From assembly GCA_002709385.1 (NCBI GenBank), contig PAQS01000029.1:1-44448 (forward strand): 44,448 nt of DNA. The letters run 5' to 3'. The translations under genes and the position numbers were made by a program. The notes under the pieces were generated by a model. The model saw only the letters and a list, made by a program, of their open reading frames with translations, made no database searches and was not told the DNA's origin. Shown here piece after piece: positions 33,281 through 41,781 of this stretch; within the stretch, counting starts at the first letter, position 1; every line of letters starts with the position of its first letter. Origin of the DNA: Waddliaceae bacterium. Lineage in GTDB: Bacteria; Chlamydiota; Chlamydiia; Chlamydiales; GCA-2709385.

Positions 33281-34579
33281 ATGGATAAAAACATTCAAGA
33301 CTTACGTCGCTATCTAGATCATTGTCCAACAGCCTGGCATGCCGTTTCTACAATATCAGAAGATTTAATCAATGCTGGCTTCACAGCTCTTTCTGAGAAA
33401 GAGCGTTGGAACTTAGAAGCAGGCAAAAAATATTTTGTGACTCGTAATGGTTCTTCTATTTGCGCTTTTACTGTTCCTTCTTCTAAGCCGAAGAGGGCTA
33501 CCATTGTAGGAGCTCATACAGACAGTCCTAGCTTACAACTTAAGCCCCATAGTGAGTACCGAGAAGAAAATATGGTTCTACTCGGTGTAGAAGTATACGG
33601 TGGCCCTATTCTAGCTTCTTGGTTCAACCGTGAGCTTGGTATTGCCGGACGCATCAGCTATGCAAATGAGAAAGGCGAAATACAAACAGAGCTTGTTGAT
33701 GTACGTGAACACCCTATTATCATTCCTCAATTGGCGATTCATTTAGATCGAGAGATCAATACTCAAGGCTTTCTTCCAAATAAACAGGAGCACTTACCTG
33801 CTCTTGCTTGCTTAACATCAAAGCTTGGAGAAAACGAACGCTATCTTGATAAGGTATTATCTCCTTATTTGAAGGGGCGAAAACTTCTGGAAAAAGATCT
33901 TCTTCTTTACCCCATAGAAGGCTCTCGTTTACTCGGTTATAATGAAGAGCTCTTAGCATCGTACCGTATTGACAACCTGGCAAGTACTCACTCTGCACTA
34001 AGAGCCTTTTTGGAAGCTGAACACAGTTCTTCTGATACATTGAATATCATGATTTCATGGGATAATGAGGAAGTTGGATCAAGCACTGCTCAGGGAGCTG
34101 CTTCGCCCTTTTTAGGACAGGTTCTAGAAAGAATTTGTCACGCTCTTGAAATGGACCAACAAGACTGGCTTTGTCTTCTTTCACGTAGTTTTTGTATTTC
34201 TGTTGATATGGCTCATGCCCTGCACCCGAACTATAAAAAGCAATACGAACCAAGGCACCAACCTTTGATGGAAGGTGGGGTTACATTAAAAGTGAATGCC
34301 CAGCAACGTTATGCTTCTAACGCTCTTTCATCTGGTCTTATTGCGCAGCTATGTGAAGAAGAAAAATTGAACTTACAGAAGTTTGTTGTAAAATCAGATT
34401 CTCCTTGTGGCTCTACAATTGGACCTATTACCGCAACACAGTTTGGAATGGCTACCGTAGATATAGGTTCTCCTCAACTAGCTATGCACGCCTCTCGCGA
34501 GTTAACAGCTTGTCAGGATCACCTAGATATGATTCAGCTTTTACGTGCAGCTTATAATAAACGACCCGAGCTTCATTAA
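33281..34579 (+). CDS. apeB: M18-family aspartyl aminopeptidase
   Basis: Zinc aminopeptidase of 432 residues, normal for the family. It starts with LRRYLDHCPTAWHAV, has the metal ligand motif AHTDSPSLQLKP, the catalytic/metal DNEEVGSSTAQGA and the late DMAHALHPNY and MHASRELT motifs. It removes N-terminal acidic residues from peptides in the cytosol, useful for an organism feeding on host peptides. ATG 33281 has AGAGGAG five bases upstream, so the longer frame from 33242 is not used. The gene lies 35 bases after the SET gene and probably shares its transcript. A terminator hairpin follows at 34589-34616. Confidence 0.93.
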   Translation: MDKNIQDLRRYLDHCPTAWHAVSTISEDLINAGFTALSEKERWNLEAGKKYFVTRNGSSICAFTVPSSKPKRATIVGAHTDSPSLQLKPHSEYREENMVLLGVEVYGGPILASWFNRELGIAGRISYANEKGEIQTELVDVREHPIIIPQLAIHLDREINTQGFLPNKQEHLPALACLTSKLGENERYLDKVLSPYLKGRKLLEKDLLLYPIEGSRLLGYNEELLASYRIDNLASTHSALRAFLEAEHSSSDTLNIMISWDNEEVGSSTAQGAASPFLGQVLERICHALEMDQQDWLCLLSRSFCISVDMAHALHPNYKKQYEPRHQPLMEGGVTLKVNAQQRYASNALSSGLIAQLCEEEKLNLQKFVVKSDSPCGSTIGPITATQFGMATVDIGSPQLAMHASRELTACQDHLDMIQLLRAAYNKRPELH

Positions 34580-34588
34580 ATATATTAT

Positions 34589-34616
34589 TGGCACTGTCGT
34601 TCAAACCACAGTGCCA
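34589..34616. terminator. Hairpin terminator between convergent genes
   Basis: TGGCACTGT and ACAGTGCCA form a perfect 9-bp stem with a ten-base loop, followed by T-rich TTTATTAT on the plus strand. It lies between the aminopeptidase and tpx stop codons. Confidence 0.75.
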
Positions 34617-34620
34617 TTTA

Positions 34621-35112
34621 TTATAATGCCCCCAATGCGGCCTCATAGTCAGGCTCTGTTCCAATTTCAGGAACGAGCTCTGAATATAAAACCTTATGAT
34701 TTTCATCTAAAATAATCACAGCACGTGCACATAAACCAGCTAGTGGTCCATCCACAATCTCTAAACCATAATCTCTCGGAAATCCACTACGAAAAGCCGA
34801 AAAAGACTGTACATTCTTAATTCCCTCAGCAGAGCAAAAACGCGATAGAGCAAAAGGTAAATCCATGGAAATATTCCACACCTTTAATCCTTTTTCGCTC
34901 GCTAGTTCATTGAATCTTCGAACTGACTGAGCGCAAACGCCTGTGTCTATACTTGGGAAAATATTCAGAATTTTTCTTTGTCCATGACTGTCTGCAAGAG
35001 TTTGTTCTGACAAATCTTGCGAAACCACAGTAAAATCAGGAGCGATTTCACCCGCTACAGGAATTTCTCCTATTGTATGTATGTTATTTCCTTTTAAAGT
35101 AATTTGTGCCAT
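34621..35112 (-). CDS. tpx: Thiol peroxidase (atypical 2-Cys peroxiredoxin)
   Basis: Tpx of 163 residues. The peroxidatic Cys is C60 in SIDTGVCAQSVRRFN and the resolving Cys is C93 in RFCSAEGI, matching the spacing of E. coli Tpx (C61/C95). It reduces hydrogen and alkyl peroxides with thioredoxin. GGAGG lies upstream of ATG 35112. Note PSIDTGVC, the Tpx-specific motif, separates it clearly from Bcp, also encoded here. Confidence 0.95.
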   Translation of the reverse strand: MAQITLKGNNIHTIGEIPVAGEIAPDFTVVSQDLSEQTLADSHGQRKILNIFPSIDTGVCAQSVRRFNELASEKGLKVWNISMDLPFALSRFCSAEGIKNVQSFSAFRSGFPRDYGLEIVDGPLAGLCARAVIILDENHKVLYSELVPEIGTEPDYEAALGAL

Positions 35113-35221
35113 TTTTAGCCTCCTTTACTTGCTCGTTTTAATACGAGTGAAGCTCTATAGCAGATTTTCTCAATACAGAACAGATATAGAAAGGTTTAGA
35201 AAGATAAGAGGCTCAAGATGC

Positions 35222-36925
35222 TTACAAAATATAGGGATCAAACCGAGAATAATATTCAGCTTCCAAATCTTCTAATAGCTCGCTCATAGATGAAGTTTTT
35301 TCTGCAAAGTTTCGTGTAATATCCGCAAACACTTCTTTGATTACCCCATGGGCAAATTTCATCTGATCATCTTCATTTGAAGAGTCAAACAAGCTCATAT
35401 ACTTCTTGAGTTCTGCTAATTTCCAGCCTGTCAAATAACAGTTAAAAGATATTTCTTTTTCTTTGAAAGTTTTTTCATCTATTTCTACATTAGATTCATT
35501 CATATGGAACCAAAGCCAAATATTGGTCAAAAGACTCTGAAACGAACAGTTACCAACAGTTTGTTTTGGGAGCTTGCATATACTTTTTAATTGTTCATTC
35601 AGAGGAATATATTTTGCTCCAATTTGATCCAAAACTGTTTGTCTTTTTTTTAAGTACTCTTTAGAAGAACACATTTTTACAAGCTCTATATCTCTAATAG
35701 ATTGGGTGGTCCACTCGCTTAGATCTTCAACAATCATTGCTTCCAAAGCTTGCTGAGAACGAGCTCCTCTATTTCCTATAAACAAGTACATTTTCTGACT
35801 GGCTGAATCTGGATAAAGTAACAGTGATACCGAGTGATGATGGTATCCAAACTCCATGAAAACAGGCTTTTTTTCTTTAAGACGTGTTAAAATGTTCTCT
35901 GGACTTGCCAATATAGAATCACTTGAAAACTCAAGAGCTTGTCTTAAGTCTGTTATTGACACCGAAGACAGAAAGGAATCTCCAGATATGTCTTGAGATT
36001 TCTCAAAACTTTTTCCTAGCACATGAAGGGCTTTAGAGCTCGGGTACCCTGTTACTTTTACTCCTTGATGACGCCCTCCTACATGACATAAGTGAGCGAG
36101 ATCCACTAAACTTTTTACTCTTTTAGATAAAATAATTGTAAGAGGACTAGTAAGTTTTGCTTGCGTCTTCAAACAAGTATATAAAGATTTCCTACCGCAC
36201 ATTTTTGCAATTAATAAGGAAGGATAACCTTTCGCATTAACCGTTTCAAAACAAGCCCCTTGTTCTAATAAATATGTAACAATATTTATATTTCCTGTTT
36301 GTACAGCAAAATGGAGTGGATGATTTCCCGTACAAAAATCTGGGGTATTGATATCTACTTTTCTTGAAAGACAAAGTTTGATTAAGTCTAGTTTTTCTGT
36401 GTGTATAATTCGGTGTAACCAAGGCGTTTTAGATCCATTGAAAGCCAAGCACCTTGTATGGTTTAAAAATAGCTCTAACAATCCCCATGCTCTTCTTTCT
36501 AATGCGTGGTCTAAAGCACTTTTACCTTCATCATCTAAAGCATCAACATCAGCTCCGGCTTCAATTAAGCAATGAACTATTTCATCATTTTCTATAAAAC
36601 ACGCCTGATGCAAAGGAAGAAAGCCAAACTCATCTACCTCACGAATAGAGGCACCTAGATCTATCAAGAAACGAACAAGTTCCGTATGACCTTCCATTAC
36701 AGCAATAAACAAAGCTGTGCGCCCATACTCATCTTGAAGCGAAAGAATTCTACTTAACTCATTAAAGTTATCTAAATAAGGCCTTAAAGAATTCCGAACA
36801 TCGTTTACATTTCCGCCTTCTAATAAGTCGAAAAATACACCAGCCATAGTGTCGTCAAAACGTGGCGTCTCAACTTGTATTGAAACAATTCTATGTACTG
36901 TATTTAAATTATTAATTGCACTCAT
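35222..36925 (-). CDS. Ankyrin-repeat protein with possible papain-like C-terminal domain, effector candidate
   Basis: Protein of 567 residues from ATG 36925. About six ankyrin repeats (residues 60-255) include EYGRTALFIAVMEGHTELV, FLPLHQACFIENDEIVHCLI and NHPLHFAVQTGNINIVTYLL. The C-terminal half has no ankyrins. It contains HHHSVSLLLY (H362-364), a strand ending in YLFIGNRG (N385), and KQTVGNCSFQSLL with C460 preceded five residues earlier by Gln. A Gln-x-x-Gly-x-Cys with a separate His-strand-Asn pair recalls papain-like proteases, but the order His-Asn-Cys is permuted as in LRAT/NlpC-type permutants. This is a hypothesis. A longer frame to 36997 would add a Phe-rich hydrophobic piece with no ribosome site. 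Ankyrin proteins are common effectors of intracellular bacteria. Confidence 0.7.
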   Translation of the reverse strand: MSAINNLNTVHRIVSIQVETPRFDDTMAGVFFDLLEGGNVNDVRNSLRPYLDNFNELSRILSLQDEYGRTALFIAVMEGHTELVRFLIDLGASIREVDEFGFLPLHQACFIENDEIVHCLIEAGADVDALDDEGKSALDHALERRAWGLLELFLNHTRCLAFNGSKTPWLHRIIHTEKLDLIKLCLSRKVDINTPDFCTGNHPLHFAVQTGNINIVTYLLEQGACFETVNAKGYPSLLIAKMCGRKSLYTCLKTQAKLTSPLTIILSKRVKSLVDLAHLCHVGGRHQGVKVTGYPSSKALHVLGKSFEKSQDISGDSFLSSVSITDLRQALEFSSDSILASPENILTRLKEKKPVFMEFGYHHHSVSLLLYPDSASQKMYLFIGNRGARSQQALEAMIVEDLSEWTTQSIRDIELVKMCSSKEYLKKRQTVLDQIGAKYIPLNEQLKSICKLPKQTVGNCSFQSLLTNIWLWFHMNESNVEIDEKTFKEKEISFNCYLTGWKLAELKKYMSLFDSSNEDDQMKFAHGVIKEVFADITRNFAEKTSSMSELLEDLEAEYYSRFDPYIL

Positions 36926-37050
36926 CTTAAACAGCCTATTTTTATACCTAAGAAAAAAAAATAGACAAAAAAATTTAGAAAAAAACAAAGAAAACATATA
37001 AATTTTGTTAAGAATCAGAATCTAGTTCCTTCCTGTTTATTCTTATTTCA

Positions 37051-37130
37051 TTAAATCTCCAATGACTACCTAATCTGCGATTCTAGAACGTTAGATAAGA
37101 GTACGGATTAGGCAACCATTGGAGGTTTAA
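37051..37130. repeat. Dispersed inverted repeat A, copy 4 (both arms complete)
   Basis: Left arm 37051-37075 and right arm 37106-37130 are 25 bases each and pair at 21 positions around a 30-base middle. The arms contain CTCCAATGACTACCTAATC and GATTAGGCAACCATTGGAG. This is the fullest copy. It lies between the ankyrin gene and the signalling operon, which are divergent. Confidence 0.85.
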
Positions 37131-37160
37131 TATTTGCTTTATGGTGATAGCTATGCTAAT

Positions 37161-37169
37161 TGCTATAAG
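37161..37169 (+). promoter_or_regulatory. Candidate extended -10 promoter of the H-NOX signalling operon
   Basis: TGCTATAAG fits an extended -10 element (TGnTATAAT). No good -35 box is seen at the right distance, as expected for this type. The transcript would begin near 37176, close to ATG 37192. Confidence 0.3.
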
Positions 37170-37191
37170 AATACAGGGAAGGGAAAGGTAG

Positions 37192-38268
37192 ATGAAGGGC
37201 TTCGTTTTAGCTGTAGATGACGATGAAAATTTCAGAACTAGCTTACGTAGACTTCTTCGGGGAGCTGGGTTAAAAGTCATCCCTGCATCTGGTGCTTTAG
37301 AAGCCTTAGAAATTCTAAAAAAAGAAAAGATCGATCTTGTACTGGCTGATTTACATATGATCGGTATAAGTGGTAAGCAGCTGCTAGCACAAATCAAAGA
37401 ATCTCCTGAAACACAACACATTCCCGTTATTATGATCTCAGGATTGCATGATGTGGGTACTGTTATTGAATGCCTAAACTTAGGTGCTGACGACTATGTA
37501 AATAAGCCTTTTGATAAAACTCTTCTTCTCACTCGTGTCCATTTATCTCTAGATAGAAAATTTTTGGTGGAACGAGAGCGTGCTCATATGGAGCAAATTA
37601 CTAAGGAAAAATTGCATGCAGAATCTCTATTAAAAGCTCTTTTCCCCCGCCCTGTAATTGAAGAGTTAAAACATACTAAAAGAATCGAGCCAAGACTTTG
37701 CGAGCAGGTGAGCGTTCTCTTCACAGATATTGTCAACTTTACCTCGTATTGTAGAAATACGAGCCCGGAAACCATTCACCTACAACTTCAAGAGTTAGTA
37801 GAGGCTTTTGAATCGATCAGCAACAAACATAAAATGCAGAAAATAAAAACTGTTGGAGATGCGTTTATGTGTGTTGGTGGTCTATGGGAAAATACTGAGT
37901 ATTGTGGACAAAATGCCGTAGACTGTGCTTTAGAAATGGTGAATAAAGCCCCTCAACTATCTGCTGGATGGGAGATTAGAGCAGGAGTGCACATGGGACC
38001 TGTCATGGCTGGAGTTGTTGGCCACCAGCAATACTTTTATGATGTTTGGGGAGATACAGTAAACACTACCGCTCGAATCGAAGCCTCAGCTGAAACAGGA
38101 ACAGTTCTTGTTAGCAATAAAATCCGAGACACTCTCCCTCTTTCATATACAGTAAAAGAAAAAGGCTCTTTTAATCTAAAAGGCTTAGGTGAAATCCCTC
38201 TCTATAAAGTGTTAAGTGTGATGAAAGACTTAGAGTCGGATAATTTCTCAAAGCTCACAATAAACTAA
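37192..38268 (+). CDS. Response regulator with class III adenylate cyclase domain
   Basis: Protein of 358 residues. Residues 4-122 are a receiver domain: acidic pair D9-D11, phosphoacceptor D53 in LVLADLHM and K105 in VNKPFD. A helical linker (125-165) leads to a class III cyclase catalytic domain (170-350). Metal-binding D179 (LFTDIVNFT) and D223 (TVGDAF), adenine-selecting K219 (KIKTVGD) and D284 (YDVWGD), and catalytic N291 and R295 (VNTTARI) are all present, so an active adenylate cyclase rather than guanylate cyclase is predicted. It should make cAMP under control of phosphorylation. It is first in the five-gene operon, 17 bases before the H-NOX gene. No cAMP receptor is visible in the window. 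Confidence 0.92.
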   Translation: MKGFVLAVDDDENFRTSLRRLLRGAGLKVIPASGALEALEILKKEKIDLVLADLHMIGISGKQLLAQIKESPETQHIPVIMISGLHDVGTVIECLNLGADDYVNKPFDKTLLLTRVHLSLDRKFLVERERAHMEQITKEKLHAESLLKALFPRPVIEELKHTKRIEPRLCEQVSVLFTDIVNFTSYCRNTSPETIHLQLQELVEAFESISNKHKMQKIKTVGDAFMCVGGLWENTEYCGQNAVDCALEMVNKAPQLSAGWEIRAGVHMGPVMAGVVGHQQYFYDVWGDTVNTTARIEASAETGTVLVSNKIRDTLPLSYTVKEKGSFNLKGLGEIPLYKVLSVMKDLESDNFSKLTIN

Positions 38269-38285
38269 TTAAGTGTGTAGAAATT

Positions 38286-38846
38286 ATGAAAGGAACAATC
38301 TTCAATTACCTAGAAGAGTTTGTAAGCAAAAATCATGGCGAAGACTCCTGGATAAGTCTAATAGAAAATACTGAATTAGAAACAGAAGACGCTATTTTTG
38401 TAGGCCCAGGAAACTATCCTGATAAAGATCTTTTTGCATTAGCTCAGACAGCTTCTGAAATGCTTAAAACTCCTATAGAAGATATTCTGCATAGTTTTGG
38501 TTACTTTGTACTAGAAAAATTTTCTGTAGATTTTCCTATTTTCTTTGAAAAAGTTAGCTCCGCAAAGGACTTTTTATCTTCTATTCACTGTGTGATCCAT
38601 GTAGAGGTAAAAAAACTCTATCCTGATGCTGAGACACCAGATTTTGAATATGAAACTCCTGGAAACGACGAACTTGTCATGTCCTATTACTCCAGTCGAA
38701 AACTCTGTATCTTTTTAAGAGGTCTATTGGACGGGGTTGCAGATTACTTCAAAGAAAAAATCGATTACATAGAAACTCAATGTATGCACCAAGGCGGTGA
38801 TCATTGCAAATTTCATCTTACTTTTTCTGGAGTGAAAAATGGATGA
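38286..38846 (+). CDS. H-NOX haem-based nitric oxide sensor
   Basis: Stand-alone H-NOX protein of 186 residues. It starts MKGTIFNYLEEFVSKNHGED, typical of the family. H105 in VIHVEVKKLYPDAETP lines up with the proximal haem His of soluble guanylate cyclase (seven residues before YP). The haem-propionate motif YxSxR is Y134, S136, R138. The residue five after the Arg, Tyr in oxygen-binding H-NOX proteins, is F143, so selective NO binding is predicted. The C-terminus has a Cys/His group (C166, H168, H173, C174) as in H-NOX members with a zinc site. In other bacteria such proteins control a histidine kinase encoded next door, as here: the kinase start overlaps this stop by eight bases. Confidence 0.92.
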   Translation: MKGTIFNYLEEFVSKNHGEDSWISLIENTELETEDAIFVGPGNYPDKDLFALAQTASEMLKTPIEDILHSFGYFVLEKFSVDFPIFFEKVSSAKDFLSSIHCVIHVEVKKLYPDAETPDFEYETPGNDELVMSYYSSRKLCIFLRGLLDGVADYFKEKIDYIETQCMHQGGDHCKFHLTFSGVKNG

Positions 38847-40167
38847 CACAAAGCGTTTAGCCCGTGCCAATAAAAAAATCGCTGTGCTTGAAAAAATGAT
38901 AGAAGACAAAGTAAGAGAAATCTACGAGGCTAAAGACGCTATTGCTAATCACAATAATTTCCTTGATTCTACCTTGAGTGCGATTCCTGATATTTTGCTC
39001 TCTTGCGATTCTGAAGAAAAAATCACCTTAGTTAATAGTCAAGCTTGCTCACTTTTAGCTTATGAAAAAAGTGAGCTTCTTGGAAAAGATATAAAAGAGC
39101 TTATCTCTGCAAAAACCATTAAAAACTATTCCATACAAATTAGCTCTATAAAAAAAGAGGGCCTCTGTAAATCTTGTGAGTGGGTTTTAAAAACAAAAAC
39201 AGGTGAAAAATTTCCTTGTATTGTTTCAGCTTCATCTACTGTAAAAGACAGCAAAGGTAATCATGGTTATATCTTTATTGCACAAGACTCTAGAGAAAGG
39301 CGGCAATTAGAAACTCAGCTCTTACAAGCCCAAAAACTAGAAGCAATTGGGCAGCTTGCATCTGGCGTTGCTCACGAAGTCAATACTCCTATTCAGTACA
39401 TTGGTAACAATGTAGAGTTCATGAAAGAAGTTTGGTCTGATCTCCATAAACTCCATAAGCAGTGGGAAGCTCTTGTAAAAGCAGCTGAGAATGCCTCATT
39501 ATTTTCACAAGAGCTAGAAAATATTCAAAAAATAAAAGAAGAAGTCGATTTAGAGTATTTAGAAAAAGAAGTCCCTGATAGCATTGACCAAACTTTAGAA
39601 GGCATACAATCTATATCTGCAATTGTTTCTGCTTTAAAAATATTTTCTCATCCTGGAACCAGCAATAAAGAACTTCATAAAGTCTCCGCTATTTTAAGTA
39701 ATCTTGTCGATGTTACAAGAAGTGAATGGAAATATATAGCTAAAGTAAGCGGAAATTTTCAAGAATCTTCACTGTGTATTCCTTGTTATCGAAATGAACT
39801 CAATCAGGTTATTATAAATATCATCATTAATGCTTCACAAGCTATTGAGGAGCAGTTCAAACTTAGTGACCGAACAAAGCTTGGTAATATTTTAATCAAT
39901 GTATCCGAGCAAAAAGGTTACGCAGAAATTCGAATTAATGATGATGGCCCTGGAATTCCAGAATCTATTCAGAAACGAATTTTCGAACCTTTTTTTACAA
40001 CGAAAGATGTAGGTACAGGTACTGGACAGGGCTTAGCTATTGCTTATTCAATTATTGTGGAACGACACAACGGCGAATTATTGATTGAGTCAGAACCAGG
40101 CTCTACTACATTTACCGTACGTTTACCTATGTTTGAATATGAGCCACAGAAATTAGAACAAGGGTAA
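38839..40167 (+). CDS. Cytosolic PAS-domain sensor histidine kinase (H-NOX partner)
   Basis: Histidine kinase of 442 residues without transmembrane segments. A coiled coil (1-40) precedes a PAS domain (about 41-155; FLDSTLSAIPDILL to FIAQDSRERRQ). The dimerisation H-box has H179 in ASGVAHEVNTPIQYI, a type seen in kinases paired with stand-alone receivers. The catalytic domain has N-box residues around N327/N331 (IINIIINASQAI), G1 DDGPGIP (368-374), F-box FEPFFTTK and G2 GTGTGQGLA (392-400). All activity motifs are intact. Overlap with the H-NOX stop implies tight co-expression and H-NOX control of autophosphorylation. The next gene starts four bases after its stop. Confidence 0.93.
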   Translation: MDDTKRLARANKKIAVLEKMIEDKVREIYEAKDAIANHNNFLDSTLSAIPDILLSCDSEEKITLVNSQACSLLAYEKSELLGKDIKELISAKTIKNYSIQISSIKKEGLCKSCEWVLKTKTGEKFPCIVSASSTVKDSKGNHGYIFIAQDSRERRQLETQLLQAQKLEAIGQLASGVAHEVNTPIQYIGNNVEFMKEVWSDLHKLHKQWEALVKAAENASLFSQELENIQKIKEEVDLEYLEKEVPDSIDQTLEGIQSISAIVSALKIFSHPGTSNKELHKVSAILSNLVDVTRSEWKYIAKVSGNFQESSLCIPCYRNELNQVIINIIINASQAIEEQFKLSDRTKLGNILINVSEQKGYAEIRINDDGPGIPESIQKRIFEPFFTTKDVGTGTGQGLAIAYSIIVERHNGELLIESEPGSTTFTVRLPMFEYEPQKLEQG

Positions 40168-40170
40168 TGT

Positions 40171-41268
40171 ATGGATAAGTCTATTATTCTCTTTGTTGAT
40201 CAAGACAAGGCTCTTATTAGTAGCCTCAAGCGGAGTATGCGGCATAAGAAAGAAGATTGGGATTGTTATTACTGTAGTAGTGTAGAAGATGCTAAAGCTA
40301 TACTTAAAGAAGTTCGCCCAAATATCATTGTTAGTGACTCTAGAGTAACAAGTCTTCATGGAAAAAGCTTTATTGAAGAAGTTAGAGAGCTTTCTCCTGA
40401 TACACTTCGTATTGTCATGAGCGGCCAAGTTGATGCAAAGTCCGGGTTAAAAAGTTTACAAGCTGCCTCCCGATGCTTAAACAAGCCTTGCACAATAGAA
40501 GAACTTCAGCAATGTATTGATGAACTATGCTCTCTAGATAAGAAATTAGGGAAAGGATTAATTACTCATAAAATTGCTTCTTTAAGAAGATTACCAACAT
40601 TACCTGATCATTATTTTCAAATAGAAAACATCTTACGAAATCCTCAAGCTGATATCAGAGATATTTCTCTTATTATTGAACAAGACCCAGCTATGGCTGC
40701 AAAGATTTTACAAGTAGCTAGCTCTGCTTATTTTGCGCCCTCCAACAGCCAAATAAAAACTATTCAACAAGGAATCATTCGCTTAGGAATTCAAGTTCTT
40801 CGAAGTTTAGTTTTGGGAGTTCAAGCATTCAAATGTTTTGATCCCAGCTCTTGTCCGAATTTTAAATACCAAGCATTTTGGGAAGATTCTTTAAACTTTA
40901 GTTACTGTGTTCGTAACGAAGCTCTAAAACAAGGCTTAAATCATGAAGAGGTAGAAACACATACTACAGCAGGTTTACTTTACGGAATTGGTAAGCTGGT
41001 TATGGCTACAGTTGCTCCTATCGAATATTCACAGTTCCTTGCTCGACGTTTCCCTCCAGAAATAAAACGTGAAGAAAAGCAAAAGTTTTTTGGGACTACC
41101 TATAACAAAATTGGAGCCTATTTGATTGGAACATGGGGGCTCGACAAGCAGATAGTTCAATTAGTTGCCACCCCTGTAAAGCATATAGACCATATTCAAG
41201 AGCGATTGCCCTCAGCATGTATCATGCAAAACGCATATGATGTATTTTTATCTAAACAATCTTCATAA
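40171..41268 (+). CDS. Response regulator with HDOD output domain
   Basis: Protein of 365 residues. The receiver (1-120) has D9/D11 replaced in part (FVDQDK), phosphoacceptor D56 in IIVSDSRVT and K105 in LNKPCTIEEL. The second part (about 130-330) is an HDOD domain: LPTLPDHYFQIENILRNP, DISLIIEQDPAMAAKILQVA and IQQGIIRLGIQVLRSLVLG. The His-Asp pair of true HD phosphohydrolases is missing (LLYGIGKLV), as usual for HDOD, so it is likely a protein-interaction output and not a nucleotide phosphodiesterase. It follows the kinase by three bases and is a probable phosphorylation target. Confidence 0.88.
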   Translation: MDKSIILFVDQDKALISSLKRSMRHKKEDWDCYYCSSVEDAKAILKEVRPNIIVSDSRVTSLHGKSFIEEVRELSPDTLRIVMSGQVDAKSGLKSLQAASRCLNKPCTIEELQQCIDELCSLDKKLGKGLITHKIASLRRLPTLPDHYFQIENILRNPQADIRDISLIIEQDPAMAAKILQVASSAYFAPSNSQIKTIQQGIIRLGIQVLRSLVLGVQAFKCFDPSSCPNFKYQAFWEDSLNFSYCVRNEALKQGLNHEEVETHTTAGLLYGIGKLVMATVAPIEYSQFLARRFPPEIKREEKQKFFGTTYNKIGAYLIGTWGLDKQIVQLVATPVKHIDHIQERLPSACIMQNAYDVFLSKQSS

Positions 41269-41288
41269 CATATGAGATGAGATAAACA

Positions 41289-41654
41289 ATGACGAAAAAA
41301 CATCTTGTTTTTATCGATGATGACCATAACATTCTAAGTGCCTTGAAAAGAGCTTTTCGCAAGAAAAAAAATGAATGGAATATATTTTATTTTTCTAATC
41401 CAGAAAATGCTCTTCAGCATCTAGAACAAAATCCTGCTGATTTGATTATTTGTGATATGTTGATGCCTAAAATGAGTGGGTCAGAATTACTCGAACTTGT
41501 AAAAACTCGCTGGCCTCATACTCAACGATGGATTTTTTCAGGTGAGCTCGGCAGCTCAAAAGACACAATAAATATAGCGCAAAGAGTAGTAAAAAAACCT
41601 TGTACCCCCCAAGAATTAGAAAGTCTTTTAGAAGAAGAACTTCGTATCAGCTAG
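41289..41654 (+). CDS. Stand-alone receiver-domain response regulator
   Basis: Single-domain receiver of 121 residues. The acidic pocket is D10-D12 (FIDDDH), the phosphoacceptor D56 (LIICDMLMP), S84 (IFSGEL) and K103 (VKKPC). The C-terminal KKPCTPQELESLL resembles the NKPCTIEELQQCI end of the preceding receiver, so the two receivers look like duplicates. With no output domain it may shuttle or sink phosphate or bind a partner. It ends the operon; 127 bases follow before bcp. Confidence 0.9.
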   Translation: MTKKHLVFIDDDHNILSALKRAFRKKKNEWNIFYFSNPENALQHLEQNPADLIICDMLMPKMSGSELLELVKTRWPHTQRWIFSGELGSSKDTINIAQRVVKKPCTPQELESLLEEELRIS

Positions 41655-41781
41655 AGTTGTTTGTAATCCTCATTAGCTACAGATGGTCTAAAATAACTAA
41701 GTTTAGATATTGTCCAGTCTCAATGATGTACTGTATAGTTTTATCCGAAATAGAACGATTTAATGAAATAAAGGAGACCTG

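Noticed and set aside
36926-36997. Phe-rich hydrophobic N-terminus of the ankyrin protein as a signal peptide
   Set aside because: No ribosome site, very A/T-rich leader-like DNA, and ATG 36925 starts a normal soluble N-terminus.
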